Source: a bacterium
GTDB taxonomy: Bacteria; Patescibacteriota; Microgenomatia; UBA1406; GWC2-37-13
Assembly (NCBI GenBank): GCA_027624795.1
Contig: JAQBTX010000004.1
Coordinates: forward strand, 1 to 36,450
Reading direction: 5' to 3'
Length of the DNA: 36,450 bases
Shown here piece by piece: positions 1 through 7,875 of this stretch. Within the stretch, counting starts at the first letter, position 1. The number at the start of each line of letters is the position of its first letter. The translations under genes were made by a program, and so were the position numbers. The notes under the pieces were generated by a model that was given only the letters and a program-made list of their open reading frames with translations, did not search any database and had not been told where the DNA came from.

Positions 1-412
1 ATTGAGTTGAGCAAGTGACATTTACAAACATACTCATAACTGAATACCCTGTAGAAGAGGTACTAAATGCTGATCCTTTGGTAAACGCACTGTCTAAAAT
101 AGCATTATCTGTCACTTTTGCCGAAGCTGTTGCAGAAGCTTTAATATCATCATTTAATTGGTCAATGAGCGATTCTTGGTCTTCTACCTCTTCTTCAAGG
201 CTCGCTATAGCATCTTCCATTTCTTTCAAACGGTCTATGGTTAATGCGGTTCGATCCTCCTTTATTTCTTGCTGTTCTTGTACTTCTGGCGTATCTGGTA
301 CAAGGAGTTGTGCGGGTTCCTGCTTCATATCTGACCACAAAATATAAACAATGCCCATAAGCACCACGATCACTATAGCTATGATGATGCGGGCCAATAC
401 TTTGGTAGACAT
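1..412 (-). CDS. membrane-anchored coiled-coil protein, 3' end outside window
   Basis: The reading frame is open from ATG at 412 to the window edge (137 codons seen) and has no stop. Residues 7-24 are a hydrophobic membrane segment. A Pro/Gln/Glu-rich linker follows, then an acidic heptad-like stretch at about residues 58-90 that should form a coiled coil, then a Ser/Thr-rich segment. The layout is that of a bitopic envelope protein with its bulk outside the membrane. I recognise no family. The start is supported by a TATACT box at 420-425, 7 nt upstream, and by divergent pairing with the thermonuclease gene. The product could continue into a larger extracellular domain beyond the window. Confidence 0.65.
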   Translation of the reverse strand, partial: MSTKVLARIIIAIVIVVLMGIVYILWSDMKQEPAQLLVPDTPEVQEQQEIKEDRTALTIDRLKEMEDAIASLEEEVEDQESLIDQLNDDIKASATASAKVTDNAILDSAFTKGSAFSTSSTGYSVMSMFVNVTCSTQ

Positions 413-433
413 TAGTATTAGTATAATAGATAG
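413..433. promoter_or_regulatory. overlapping divergent -10 boxes
   Basis: Only 21 bp separate two divergent start codons. On the plus strand TATAAT (422-427) lies 6 nt before ATG 434. On the minus strand TATACT (420-425) lies 7 nt before ATG 412. The boxes overlap, so polymerase binding on one strand should compete with the other. Both transcripts would begin at or next to the start codon. No convincing -35 or ribosome binding site was seen. Confidence 0.5.
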
Positions 434-1009
434 ATGTTCCCAAAAACCAAGTTGTGGCAATTATATATTCTCCCCCTTATAGTAATCGGCGTTCTTCTTC
501 TGCAAGAGAACATTGGTTTTGTAATCGAAAAAAACGAGTCTTTTGAAACAATTGCAGCAGAAACTACTTCCGTTGAAGAGGTTGCTCCGAATCAATTTGA
601 GAAAGCATTTGTCAAAGAAGTAGTTGATGGAGATACTCTTATATTAGATTCAGATAAGCGTGTGCGATTTATTGGAGTAGATACCCCAGAAACCGTGCAT
701 CCAAAAAAGTCAGTCCAATGTTATGGACGTGAAGCTTCCAATAAAACAAAAGCGCTTCTCAATGATAAGTGGATTTATTTAGAAAAAGATGTTTCTGAGA
801 CCGACCGATATGCAAGACTCTTAAGGTATATCTATCTTCCTAATCCTAATAATCCCAACGAAGTACTTTTTGTAAATGAATATTTGATTGAACAGGGATA
901 TGGAACGGTGATTACTTACCCGCCTGATGTAAAGTATCATGATAGATTGGTAGATGCGCAGCGCATGGCTCAAGATGAAAAACGCGGCTTGTGGGGAGAG
1001 TGTAAGTGA
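434..1009 (+). CDS. membrane-anchored thermonuclease (SNase family)
   Basis: This is a micrococcal-nuclease-type phosphodiesterase of 191 residues that should cut nucleic acid outside the membrane. Residues 9-30 form an uncleaved signal anchor and a linker runs to about residue 55. The SNase fold follows with D65-G-D67-T, R78, D83-T-P-E86 and R128 (in the D-R-Y-A-R motif). These match the Ca-binding acids and the two catalytic arginines of Staphylococcus nuclease. It ends G-L-W-G, as the family commonly does. In an organism likely to lack de novo nucleotide synthesis it could supply nucleotides from external DNA; that role is inference. It converges on the YibE/F gene with no gap. Confidence 0.9.
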   Translation: MFPKTKLWQLYILPLIVIGVLLLQENIGFVIEKNESFETIAAETTSVEEVAPNQFEKAFVKEVVDGDTLILDSDKRVRFIGVDTPETVHPKKSVQCYGREASNKTKALLNDKWIYLEKDVSETDRYARLLRYIYLPNPNNPNEVLFVNEYLIEQGYGTVITYPPDVKYHDRLVDAQRMAQDEKRGLWGECK

Positions 1010-2044
1010 TCAGGCTTTTATAAATCGCGCTGCCAAAAAGGTGGTGATGGGGACGGCAGCTATAATACCAATGCTTGATACGAGGGTACGAATTACTTCT
1101 GTTGCAACAAGCTCCATGTTCAATATATGCCAATACGCTCCAAATTGATTTGAGTGAAATAGCACAAAGAGGGGCAACGATGCTCCGGCATATACCAGAA
1201 AAAGGGTATTTACAAGCGATGCAATATGATCACGTCCCACATCCATAGACTCAGTAAACAATTTCCAAAATGAATAATTCCTATTTGCTTGTTTCAATTT
1301 CTCTACAATTGCAGCTTGAGATATAGTAATATCATCCAAAACCCCCATGGCGCCAATTATGATTCCAGCAAGGAGCAAGCTCTGGAGGTGAATTTGTGAA
1401 TTATCAATTACCAAGAAAGTTACCTCGTCTGAAGAGTAGCCGGTAAGCTTTGAAAGATTCACAAATAATACCGCCAGTAAGCCAGTGAGAACTAAACTTA
1501 AAAAGGTACCCACAATAGCAACCGTGGTTTTGGTATTAATTCCATGTGATATATAAAATGAGAGAGGAATAAGGAAAAGCGCTGCCAAGAGAGAAATGAC
1601 GATCGGATTGGTTCCTAATAATATTTGAGGCACAATCATGTTGCCAATAAAACCAAACGTAATAATCATACCAATAAATGACATAACACCTTTTTTCTTT
1701 CCAATACCTATGACTACCAAAAAAAACAACAGAAATAGCCATATGAGCGATGGAACACGATATTTATCTACAATCATTACGCCAAGCTCCTTTGTATTTT
1801 GAGGGATACTTACAAGAACTGTTGAACCCTCTTCTAAAGAAAATCGCTCAATAAGTTGTTCATCAAAATATACTACCGGCATGATTGTTCCTGCCAACTC
1901 ACCCTCTTTTAATTCAACCTCAATAGTTTGCGTGGTAAACGTAGTAATCACTGCGCGCATCTGTTCTTCTTTTGCGTATACGGGGAAAGCAGTAGTAAAA
2001 ACTACCCCAACAAGGAGGAGAATACGAAAAATAAAAGAATACAT
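1010..2044 (-). CDS. YibE/F family membrane protein
   Basis: The 344-residue polytopic protein has a signal-like N-terminus (to about residue 24), a small extracytoplasmic beta-type region to about residue 95, then about seven or eight membrane segments. The family signature motifs are present: G-A-M-G-V-L-D-D-I-T in the middle and D-V-G-R-D-H-I shortly after. YibE/F proteins are widespread in Firmicutes and CPR and have no established function; transport is often guessed. The gene lies 9 bp downstream of the VKOR-DHODH fusion on the same strand and is probably cotranscribed with it. The family assignment is firm, the role unknown. Confidence 0.88.
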   Translation of the reverse strand: MYSFIFRILLLVGVVFTTAFPVYAKEEQMRAVITTFTTQTIEVELKEGELAGTIMPVVYFDEQLIERFSLEEGSTVLVSIPQNTKELGVMIVDKYRVPSLIWLFLLFFLVVIGIGKKKGVMSFIGMIITFGFIGNMIVPQILLGTNPIVISLLAALFLIPLSFYISHGINTKTTVAIVGTFLSLVLTGLLAVLFVNLSKLTGYSSDEVTFLVIDNSQIHLQSLLLAGIIIGAMGVLDDITISQAAIVEKLKQANRNYSFWKLFTESMDVGRDHIASLVNTLFLVYAGASLPLFVLFHSNQFGAYWHILNMELVATEVIRTLVSSIGIIAAVPITTFLAARFIKA

Positions 2045-2053
2045 AGATATAAA

Positions 2054-3607
2054 TTATTGAGTGTCGACTCCAATTGCTTCACTTATGGAATTAAAGCCAT
2101 CTTGCTTGAGGAGTTGCACAAGGCCTCGATTTATTTGAGTTATGATCTGAGGCCCTTCAAAGATCATCCCCGTAATCATTTGTATGAGCGATGCTCCCAA
2201 GCGAATTTTGCGATATGCATCCTCTGCACTAAATATACCACCACATCCTATGATGATAAGTTTTTTTCCGTACTCTCGGTAAGCGAGTCGGATGAGCTCG
2301 TTTGATCTTTTAAATGTCGGCTTGCCACTAAAATTTCCCTTTCCTGCTTTTTCAATTTCTTCTGGTATAAATGACGGGTACTTACGATCTTTTTGCAAGT
2401 TTCCAAATATGACCCCTTTGATCCATGTATGCTTCACGATTTCTTTGAGCATGAGTGATACTTCCCGATCACTTTTTTCTATGGGCATTTTTACGAATAC
2501 TGGTTTTGTAATAGTGAGAGTATCAAGCGCATTCAGAAGTTCCTTTAAATTCTTGGGTGGATAAAAGCTCACTCCCCCCTTTAAGTTTGGACAGCTGATA
2601 TTGAGTTCATAATATGAATTTTTGAGTGGTGATGCTAAAAATTTCTCAAATGCCACCACAACATCTTTCACCGCTTTTTGCTGCGTTCCTGCAATTTTGG
2701 TTGAATTGGTGCGTCCAATACTTATGCCCAGAGGAAATGAAAATGACATACCGGTGAGTTTTTTGACGATGGTATCGGCTCCTGGATTGCGAAATCCTTT
2801 ATTGACAAGAAGTGACTTTGATTTTACCAGTCTTCCCAGTCGTGGTTTTTTATTGCCTTCAAATGGGTAGTTACTTATAGTACCAATTGTTTCAAATCCG
2901 AACCCAATTGAGGGAAGAATTTGAGGAAACGCCGCTTCATAATCGTACCCAGCAGACAAACCAATAGGATTTAGAAATTTCATACCTGCAATCTTTTGGT
3001 TGAGAGACACATGACTATATGTGAAGTGCCGTGATGCTATAGTGCGAATAATACGCACCTTCCCCATCTTCTCCCCCCACCACATCGCCTGCTCGTGCAC
3101 CCATTCTGGAGAAAGGAGAAAGAGTATGGGTTTTACGGCAAGTTTATATACAAATTCGGTTTTTTCTAGCACAAACACACGATAATCGTCGTGATATTCG
3201 ATGCGAATTAGAATATAGAGTAGTGTACTAATAAGGGCAGAGAGCAAACAGTACTGACACAAAGATTTAATGACAAAAAATTGTAAATATACAAAATATA
3301 TCGATAATATAAGTCCGATGGCACTTTGAATAAAGAGGAATCGTTTATAAAATATGTCTCCCATAGCTCTGACTGTTTGGAGGAGTATTCCCAAAAACAA
3401 ATAGTGAATCAATCCCAGTAGTGCAAGCGATACACCAAAAATGATTGAATAACTGCTATGAAGAACCTTGCCACAATCACCAAATATGCTATTGGTGCAG
3501 AGTGCATACGGTTGAAAAAAATGGTTATATGAAAGATATGATGTGTCAAAGATTGCAACGAGAAGAAGTATGGTTAGAATGAGAGGAATGCGTTTACGTG
3601 GTTCCAT
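2054..3607 (-). CDS. pyrD: VKOR domain fused to dihydroorotate dehydrogenase
   Basis: One uninterrupted ORF encodes two quinone-linked enzymes (numbering from the upstream ATG at 3610). Residues 8-137 are a VKOR-like four-helix bundle with loop cysteines C38 and C46, S53 and a C118-Q-Y-C121 redox pair. Residues 155-518 are dihydroorotate dehydrogenase: the class-2 style entry segment (160-200), G-L-S-A-G-Y-D (217-223), N-I-S-C-P-N (337-342), K374 and a G-C-G-G-I phosphate-binding loop. The VKOR part should move electrons from thiols to quinone, and the DHODH part from dihydroorotate to FMN and then perhaps quinone. C340 occupies the catalytic-base position, where class 2 normally has Ser. I chose the second ATG (3607) because TACAAT at 3614-3619 lies exactly 6 nt before it; 3610 is the alternative. 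Probably first gene of an operon with the YibE/F gene. Confidence 0.85.
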   Translation of the reverse strand: MEPRKRIPLILTILLLVAIFDTSYLSYNHFFQPYALCTNSIFGDCGKVLHSSYSIIFGVSLALLGLIHYLFLGILLQTVRAMGDIFYKRFLFIQSAIGLILSIYFVYLQFFVIKSLCQYCLLSALISTLLYILIRIEYHDDYRVFVLEKTEFVYKLAVKPILFLLSPEWVHEQAMWWGEKMGKVRIIRTIASRHFTYSHVSLNQKIAGMKFLNPIGLSAGYDYEAAFPQILPSIGFGFETIGTISNYPFEGNKKPRLGRLVKSKSLLVNKGFRNPGADTIVKKLTGMSFSFPLGISIGRTNSTKIAGTQQKAVKDVVVAFEKFLASPLKNSYYELNISCPNLKGGVSFYPPKNLKELLNALDTLTITKPVFVKMPIEKSDREVSLMLKEIVKHTWIKGVIFGNLQKDRKYPSFIPEEIEKAGKGNFSGKPTFKRSNELIRLAYREYGKKLIIIGCGGIFSAEDAYRKIRLGASLIQMITGMIFEGPQIITQINRGLVQLLKQDGFNSISEAIGVDTQ

Positions 3608-3627
3608 CATGATATTGTACCACCAAC

Positions 3628-4450
3628 TTATTTTTTCGTTCTCATTAAATAAAATAGATAACCCAATGATGCTACCAATCCAACGGACAATATAATTGTC
3701 GCAATGTTCATGGTATTTTGGGTACTTTGAGCCCCAAGGACACGGGAATTATTGGATTGTTGACTCTTGTTTATTGCAAATATCGGCCCATCTTCAACAT
3801 TTTTTGGTGCCAACTGCTCTTGTATGGTAGAAATTATTTGTTGAATGATGGGCGGGAAAACAATGAGTTCTTGAGTTACTGAATCTGAAGCTCCTTGCAC
3901 TTCCCCCTCCGATGCCGGAGCCGTCGATGGTGGGGTTGGTGTTGGAGTTATGGTAGGAACAAAGTATCCAAAAAGCATGTCAAATTGAGTATATTGACCT
4001 TGATATTCGTTTCCCGCCTTTTTATTCATCGTTACGGTATATTCAAATGAATCAGTTTTACCTGGACCAAGTGTTCCAAGTACCGCCTCAGAGGTATCGT
4101 AAAATTCTCGAAGAGTACTTGTCCATATGGTCTTATTTACACTTTTTCGAACAATAGTTAAGTCAAGCACTTTTGCAATATCGGCATCTGGCGAGGATCG
4201 AACATTATATGCCCTATGCCCTATGCCCTACATATTGACTCGTATCTCCCCTGTTGGTAACAGTAACGGTATTTTTTGCTGAATAGGTAGGGTACCACAA
4301 TACCTGCCCATCAAAAAACGAGGTAATTGATGAGGGAGTACATTTATCTTCATCACACTTAAGTGAAAAGTCGGATGCAATAACAGATGGTACATAAAGG
4401 AAAAAATGCATCCCCGTAATAATGAGAAAGATTCCCAGATATCTTTTCAT
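3628..4450 (-). pseudogene. surface protein gene frameshifted by a 7-bp tandem repeat
   Basis: As written, translation from ATG 4450 stops at TAG 4214-4216 after 78 codons, and the rest of the gene is open in another frame from about 4200 to 3628. The stop lies inside three copies of a 7-bp unit. Removing one unit joins both halves into a 271-residue protein. That protein has a signal peptide (to about residue 25), a beta-sandwich domain with an A-G-N-E-Y-Q-G-Q motif reminiscent of TasA/camelysin-type proteins, a Thr-Pro linker, and a C-terminal membrane helix ending R-T-K-K. Its ATG overlaps the TGA of the upstream FAD oxidoreductase (ATGA), so translation is coupled. It may be phase-variable, decayed, or an assembly slip. 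The exact family is uncertain. Confidence 0.75.
4208..4230. repeat. TGCCCTA heptamer, three copies, in coding sequence
   Basis: Three perfect copies of TGCCCTA occupy 4210-4230, with two more matching bases (TA) to the left. Because 7 is not a multiple of 3, each gain or loss changes the frame of the surface protein gene. Two copies (or five) restore reading; the three copies present create an immediate TAG. This is the expected arrangement for slipped-strand phase variation, but three copies is short for a hypermutable tract. Confidence 0.85.
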
Positions 4451-5712
4451 ACTATTTGTCCTGCCACACGCTGTCCTAACTCAACAGCAAAATTGGTCCC
4501 CCGATCCCACGGGTATACTTGTTGCATATTGGCCAAATAGATACCAACAAGTGGAGTTTCAAAGGGTAGTATATTCTGAGAAAAATTCTTCGTTACGATG
4601 GGTTGAGCAAATGGTGCATGAAATATATGAGTTTTCAGAACGTGCTTGCTATAGCCTGGATGAAGTTTTTCTAAATAGGGATGATATTCTTTCAAGAGAT
4701 CTTCTTTGTTCATACGAAAATAGGGATGATCATGTGAAAGATAGTTTCCAACATAGAGTATATGAGTTCCATTGTAGTGCTCTTTTGGAATGAAGTTGGT
4801 GTGCTCTACTACTGCCAAAAATGGATACTCCCGATCACACATATTGAGCCAATATACATCATCTTTCAAAAAAGGAGCGTCAAGCTCTAATACCATATTA
4901 ACGGCACCAATTCCTTTAAACGATGTTAACTTTTTGATATATTCTCGAGGAAGGGTAGGAGTCATACGAGCAAATAGTCCATTTGGCACGGTTACAATCA
5001 CACGATCAAACAACTCTGTTTTTGATCCATGAGTAATGTGAATTGATGAATTGAGTTTTTCGATCTTAGTGACGATGCTGTTATAGTGAATAATCCCACC
5101 AGCTTGATTCACGGTATCAGCAAGTTTTTGTGAAAAATGTTGAAAACCACCTTCTGGGTACCCAAGCTGAGTTGTGCGTGCTTTGATACGCGCCCAAAAC
5201 CATGCTAAAGAAATATCTTTATAATATGATCCAAACTTTGCTTTCAGAAGTGGTTCCCATAAGGTACCGTACGGCACCTTGCCCACTGCTTTTTGCAACC
5301 AATCATGTGCAGTAAATTGTTCTAATTTCTGCCAGTTGGCAATATATTTAAGATACGCTAGCACTGCGCCCATGCGCACTCGATCAATAAAAGGTATCGC
5401 ATGAAACTGAAGAAGCTTAACTGGTGAATCAAGTTGGATAATTTCATCATCTATAAGAGATGACGTATTGGGCCGCATAAAATGAAACGGCACGCCAATT
5501 TCTTCAGACAGAGCGCGTATGGCTGTATCAGAGGTAAATATATGATGATAATGTTTTTCCAAAGACCAATCCCATTTGGGTTGTTGAAATCCAATAGCAA
5601 GTCCCCCAGGAATAGTTTCTTGCTCAAAAATTGTCACCATGTGTCCTTGTTTTTGAAGCGCAAATCCTGCAGATAATCCAGTGAATCCAGCCCCAACAAT
5701 AGCTATATGCAT
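4447..5712 (-). CDS. FAD-dependent amine-oxidase-like oxidoreductase
   Basis: The 421-residue protein starts with a dinucleotide-binding beta-alpha-beta unit (G7-A-G9-F-T-G12, then an acidic strand end and P-G-G-L), typical of the amine oxidase / protoporphyrinogen oxidase / UDP-galactopyranose mutase group. A C-terminal segment around P-W-D-R-G-T-N resembles the second FAD contact of this group. The substrate cannot be told from sequence; in CPR such proteins often sit in envelope glycan or lipid loci. It is divergent from the 40-residue membrane peptide gene. TACAAT at 5718-5723 lies 5 nt before the ATG. It overlaps the downstream surface protein gene by 4 bases. Confidence 0.82.
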   Translation of the reverse strand: MHIAIVGAGFTGLSAGFALQKQGHMVTIFEQETIPGGLAIGFQQPKWDWSLEKHYHHIFTSDTAIRALSEEIGVPFHFMRPNTSSLIDDEIIQLDSPVKLLQFHAIPFIDRVRMGAVLAYLKYIANWQKLEQFTAHDWLQKAVGKVPYGTLWEPLLKAKFGSYYKDISLAWFWARIKARTTQLGYPEGGFQHFSQKLADTVNQAGGIIHYNSIVTKIEKLNSSIHITHGSKTELFDRVIVTVPNGLFARMTPTLPREYIKKLTSFKGIGAVNMVLELDAPFLKDDVYWLNMCDREYPFLAVVEHTNFIPKEHYNGTHILYVGNYLSHDHPYFRMNKEDLLKEYHPYLEKLHPGYSKHVLKTHIFHAPFAQPIVTKNFSQNILPFETPLVGIYLANMQQVYPWDRGTNFAVELGQRVAGQIV

Positions 5713-5733
5713 TTCATATTGTACAAAACCCTC

Positions 5734-5763
5734 TTGACAATATGTTTTGATTCTAGGTATTAT
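5734..5763 (+). promoter_or_regulatory. sigma70-type promoter of small membrane peptide
   Basis: TTGACA (5734-5739) and TATTAT (5758-5763) are separated by 18 bp. The ATG at 5769 begins 5 nt after the -10 box, so the transcript would start at or just after the start codon. No Shine-Dalgarno sequence precedes it. The perfect -35 box is unusual in this window. Confidence 0.65.
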
Positions 5764-5768
5764 GAACT

Positions 5769-5891
5769 ATGTCATTAACAAAAAAACAAAAGAGCCGTCT
5801 GAAGAGACACTTAACTGAAATGGCTGCAATTGCTGCGGTTATTGTGATCGTGTGGATCGTGGTTGGTACACTTAAGTCACAAGGCTACTAG
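5769..5891 (+). CDS. 40-residue basic single-pass membrane peptide
   Basis: The peptide has a strongly basic N-terminus (K, R and H in residues 5-14) followed by a hydrophobic helix at about residues 18-34 and a short polar tail. This predicts one membrane pass with the N-terminus inside. A good promoter directly upstream and a clean stop 12 bp before the convergent VIT1 gene support it as a real gene. An overlapping ATG at 5762 opens a different frame that stops after 18 codons. I recognise no family; small membrane proteins of this shape often regulate or stabilise larger complexes, which here is only a guess. Confidence 0.6.
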   Translation: MSLTKKQKSRLKRHLTEMAAIAAVIVIVWIVVGTLKSQGY

Positions 5892-5903
5892 TTTCTCCCT
5901 CTG

Positions 5904-6647
5904 TTACACTCTAAAGAAGATACCTACTACATAGGCAATACTTGCTGAAATCCCGCCGATTAATATGGTTTGTCCGATAGATCGCATGATGGATTCTCCC
6001 GTAACTTTCCATCGCAGTAACCCTAATAGTAAAAGCGCTCCAATAGTTGCACCAATTGCATAGGTGAATGCTTGAGTGTTGGATGGATCGATAAAGTAAG
6101 GAATCAATGGGATCGATCCAAAAAATAAAAACGCTAAAAAGGTAGCGATAGCAGTAAATACAGGATTTTGACCAAATGGATCTGATATTTCTAATTCGTA
6201 TCTCATCATGAAATCTGCCCAGTAATTTTCATTCTGAGAATAAATTGCTACTAACTCTCCTGCTTGTTGTTTAGTGAACCCTTTTTGTTGCAAAAGTACA
6301 ATGCTTTCTGCTATTTCCATTTCGGTATTATTCTGGATTTCATGGCGCTCTTTTGCTAATTCCTTTTTGTACCTATCTTGTTCTGAACGGGTTGCCAAGA
6401 AATTACCCAGTCCCATAGATGATGCATCGGCAAACAAATTGGCTAACCCAAAAAGCATGACCGTGAGATACCCTAAACTTCCCAGTTGCACTCCAGCACT
6501 CGCTCCTGCAAACCCTGCAACTACTGCAAATGTGGTCACTATACCATCATTCCCCCCGTAGATAATTTCTTGTAAATATTCGGCAAAAGGAGACTGTTTG
6601 TGTTCTTTGGCAATGTGTTTTGCTAAATCTTGTTTGGTGTAGTGCAT
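5904..6647 (-). CDS. VIT1/CCC1 family iron/manganese transporter
   Basis: The 247-residue protein belongs to the vacuolar iron transporter family, which moves Fe2+ or Mn2+ out of the cytoplasm. The signature E-I-I-Y-G-G-N-D-G-I-V-T-T-F is in the first membrane segment. A charged cytoplasmic metal-binding loop with repeated E-x-x-E spacing follows (about residues 85-150), then three further helices. I set the start at 6647 because upstream codons lie over the divergent truB gene and have no membrane-protein character. TACAAT at 6654-6659, preceded by an extended TGT, lies 6 nt before this ATG. It belongs with the other metal genes of the region. Confidence 0.9.
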   Translation of the reverse strand: MHYTKQDLAKHIAKEHKQSPFAEYLQEIIYGGNDGIVTTFAVVAGFAGASAGVQLGSLGYLTVMLFGLANLFADASSMGLGNFLATRSEQDRYKKELAKERHEIQNNTEMEIAESIVLLQQKGFTKQQAGELVAIYSQNENYWADFMMRYELEISDPFGQNPVFTAIATFLAFLFFGSIPLIPYFIDPSNTQAFTYAIGATIGALLLLGLLRWKVTGESIMRSIGQTILIGGISASIAYVVGIFFRV

Positions 6648-6669
6648 GATTCTATTGTAACATTGGCCC

Positions 6670-7437
6670 ATGATACTTGTGAACAAACCAGTATCCTTAA
6701 GTCCATTACAAGCAATTGTCGCGCTTAAAGTGATGAAACCCGAACTGAAGGATACAATTATCGGATATGCGGGAAGGCTTGATCCTATGGCTGAAGGTCT
6801 TCTTTTGCTCTTGACTGGTGATGAGAACAAAGCACGAAAAGAGTATGAACTCCTTGATAAGGAATACAAATTTGAGGTGCTGTTGGGAATCAAGACAGAT
6901 AGTTATGATATTTTGGGATTGATAGATAATGTCAATAATAAGAAATTGGCAATGAGTGATTTGAAGTTAGAAATTCCTCACCTCTTCAAATCACTTGAAG
7001 GACAGCAGAACCAACCCTATCCTCCCTACTCTGCTGCGCGAGTAAAGGGCAAACCGCTGTATTATTGGGCTCGGGAGGGAAAAATTGATGAAGTTGCCAT
7101 TCCGAGTAAGCAGATTACGATTCAAGATCTGAGATTAGATAAGGTTGAAGAGGTCCGACTAACAGATCTGAAGGCTGCAATAATACAACGAATCAGTGAT
7201 GTTAAAGGAGAGTTTCGACAACATGAGATCATAGAGAGATGGAATGAAGTAATTTCTAAACAGGGAGACCATATATTTACAAAACTAATATGCACAATTG
7301 AATGCTCCAGTGGCACCTATGTTCGCTCGATAGCTAATGAATTAGGAACTCAATTGGGCACGGGCGCCATAGCCTATTCGATTAAACGAATCCGAATAGG
7401 CACCTATAAACTAGGAGATGCCATCAACTTTAAATGA
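6670..7437 (+). CDS. truB: tRNA pseudouridine-55 synthase TruB
   Basis: TruB isomerises U55 in the T-loop of tRNAs. The catalytic block reads G-Y-A-G-R-L-D38-P-M-A-E-G-L-L; the Asp is the nucleophile. Family hallmarks further on are Y-S-A-A-R-V-K-G-K-P-L-Y-x-x-A-R-x-G and C-S-S-G-T-Y-V-R-S-I-A-x-E-L-G. The usual G-T-L-D-P has Arg in place of Thr next to the nucleophile. Length (255) is near that of TruB proteins without a long C-terminal PUA domain. The gene is divergent from VIT1 and its last 8 bases overlap the convergent DUF1761 gene. Confidence 0.9.
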   Translation: MILVNKPVSLSPLQAIVALKVMKPELKDTIIGYAGRLDPMAEGLLLLLTGDENKARKEYELLDKEYKFEVLLGIKTDSYDILGLIDNVNNKKLAMSDLKLEIPHLFKSLEGQQNQPYPPYSAARVKGKPLYYWAREGKIDEVAIPSKQITIQDLRLDKVEEVRLTDLKAAIIQRISDVKGEFRQHEIIERWNEVISKQGDHIFTKLICTIECSSGTYVRSIANELGTQLGTGAIAYSIKRIRIGTYKLGDAINFK

Positions 7438-7825
7438 AATAATACAAAATTGCACTCATCGTAATGATGCTCACTAACTGGTAGCCTCCATCCACTACAT
7501 TGAGAAGTAATGGTTTTTGTTGATACAAATTATTGATAAAAATCGCAGGACCCATAAATCCGATCCAAAGTACCAAACCCAAGAGCATCGCTTGAGTTAT
7601 ATTTTCTACTTCAAGCAAAACGAGCGCATAGGACAATATACTTGCCATAATGAATGCAGCTCCAGCGCTTCCTACAAAGGCTCGAATCATCTTTTCTTTA
7701 TCTATATGATCAAAATTAAGACCAACGAGTTTCTGCCAGGTTTTGCCTAAAAAAGCTCCCGAATACCAAAATGAACCAATGATCATGAATGCGATTACGC
7801 TTAATACTATTCCTCCAATACCCAT
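7430..7825 (-). CDS. DUF1761 family membrane protein
   Basis: The 131-residue protein has four predicted membrane helices. The early motif G-S-F-W-Y-S-x-x-F-L-G-K-x-W matches the DUF1761 signature. The function of the family is unknown. Unlike most genes here it has a strong Shine-Dalgarno sequence (AGAGGAGG, about 7835-7842 on the minus strand), which fixes the start. It is divergent from the iron permease gene and overlaps the truB 3' end by 8 bp. Confidence 0.82.
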   Translation of the reverse strand: MGIGGIVLSVIAFMIIGSFWYSGAFLGKTWQKLVGLNFDHIDKEKMIRAFVGSAGAAFIMASILSYALVLLEVENITQAMLLGLVLWIGFMGPAIFINNLYQQKPLLLNVVDGGYQLVSIITMSAILYYFI

Positions 7826-7875
7826 ATGTTATACGCCTCCTCTAACTTATAACTGTTTATGCTATAGTAGTATAT

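Noticed and set aside
15-347. Plus-strand ORF of 110 residues at the window start
   Set aside because: It is Ser-rich and antisense to a minus-strand frame with a membrane anchor, coiled coil and its own promoter.
6648-6893. N-terminal extension of the VIT1 protein
   Set aside because: The extra residues are antisense to truB, Ser-rich and low in family similarity; a -10 box precedes the internal ATG.
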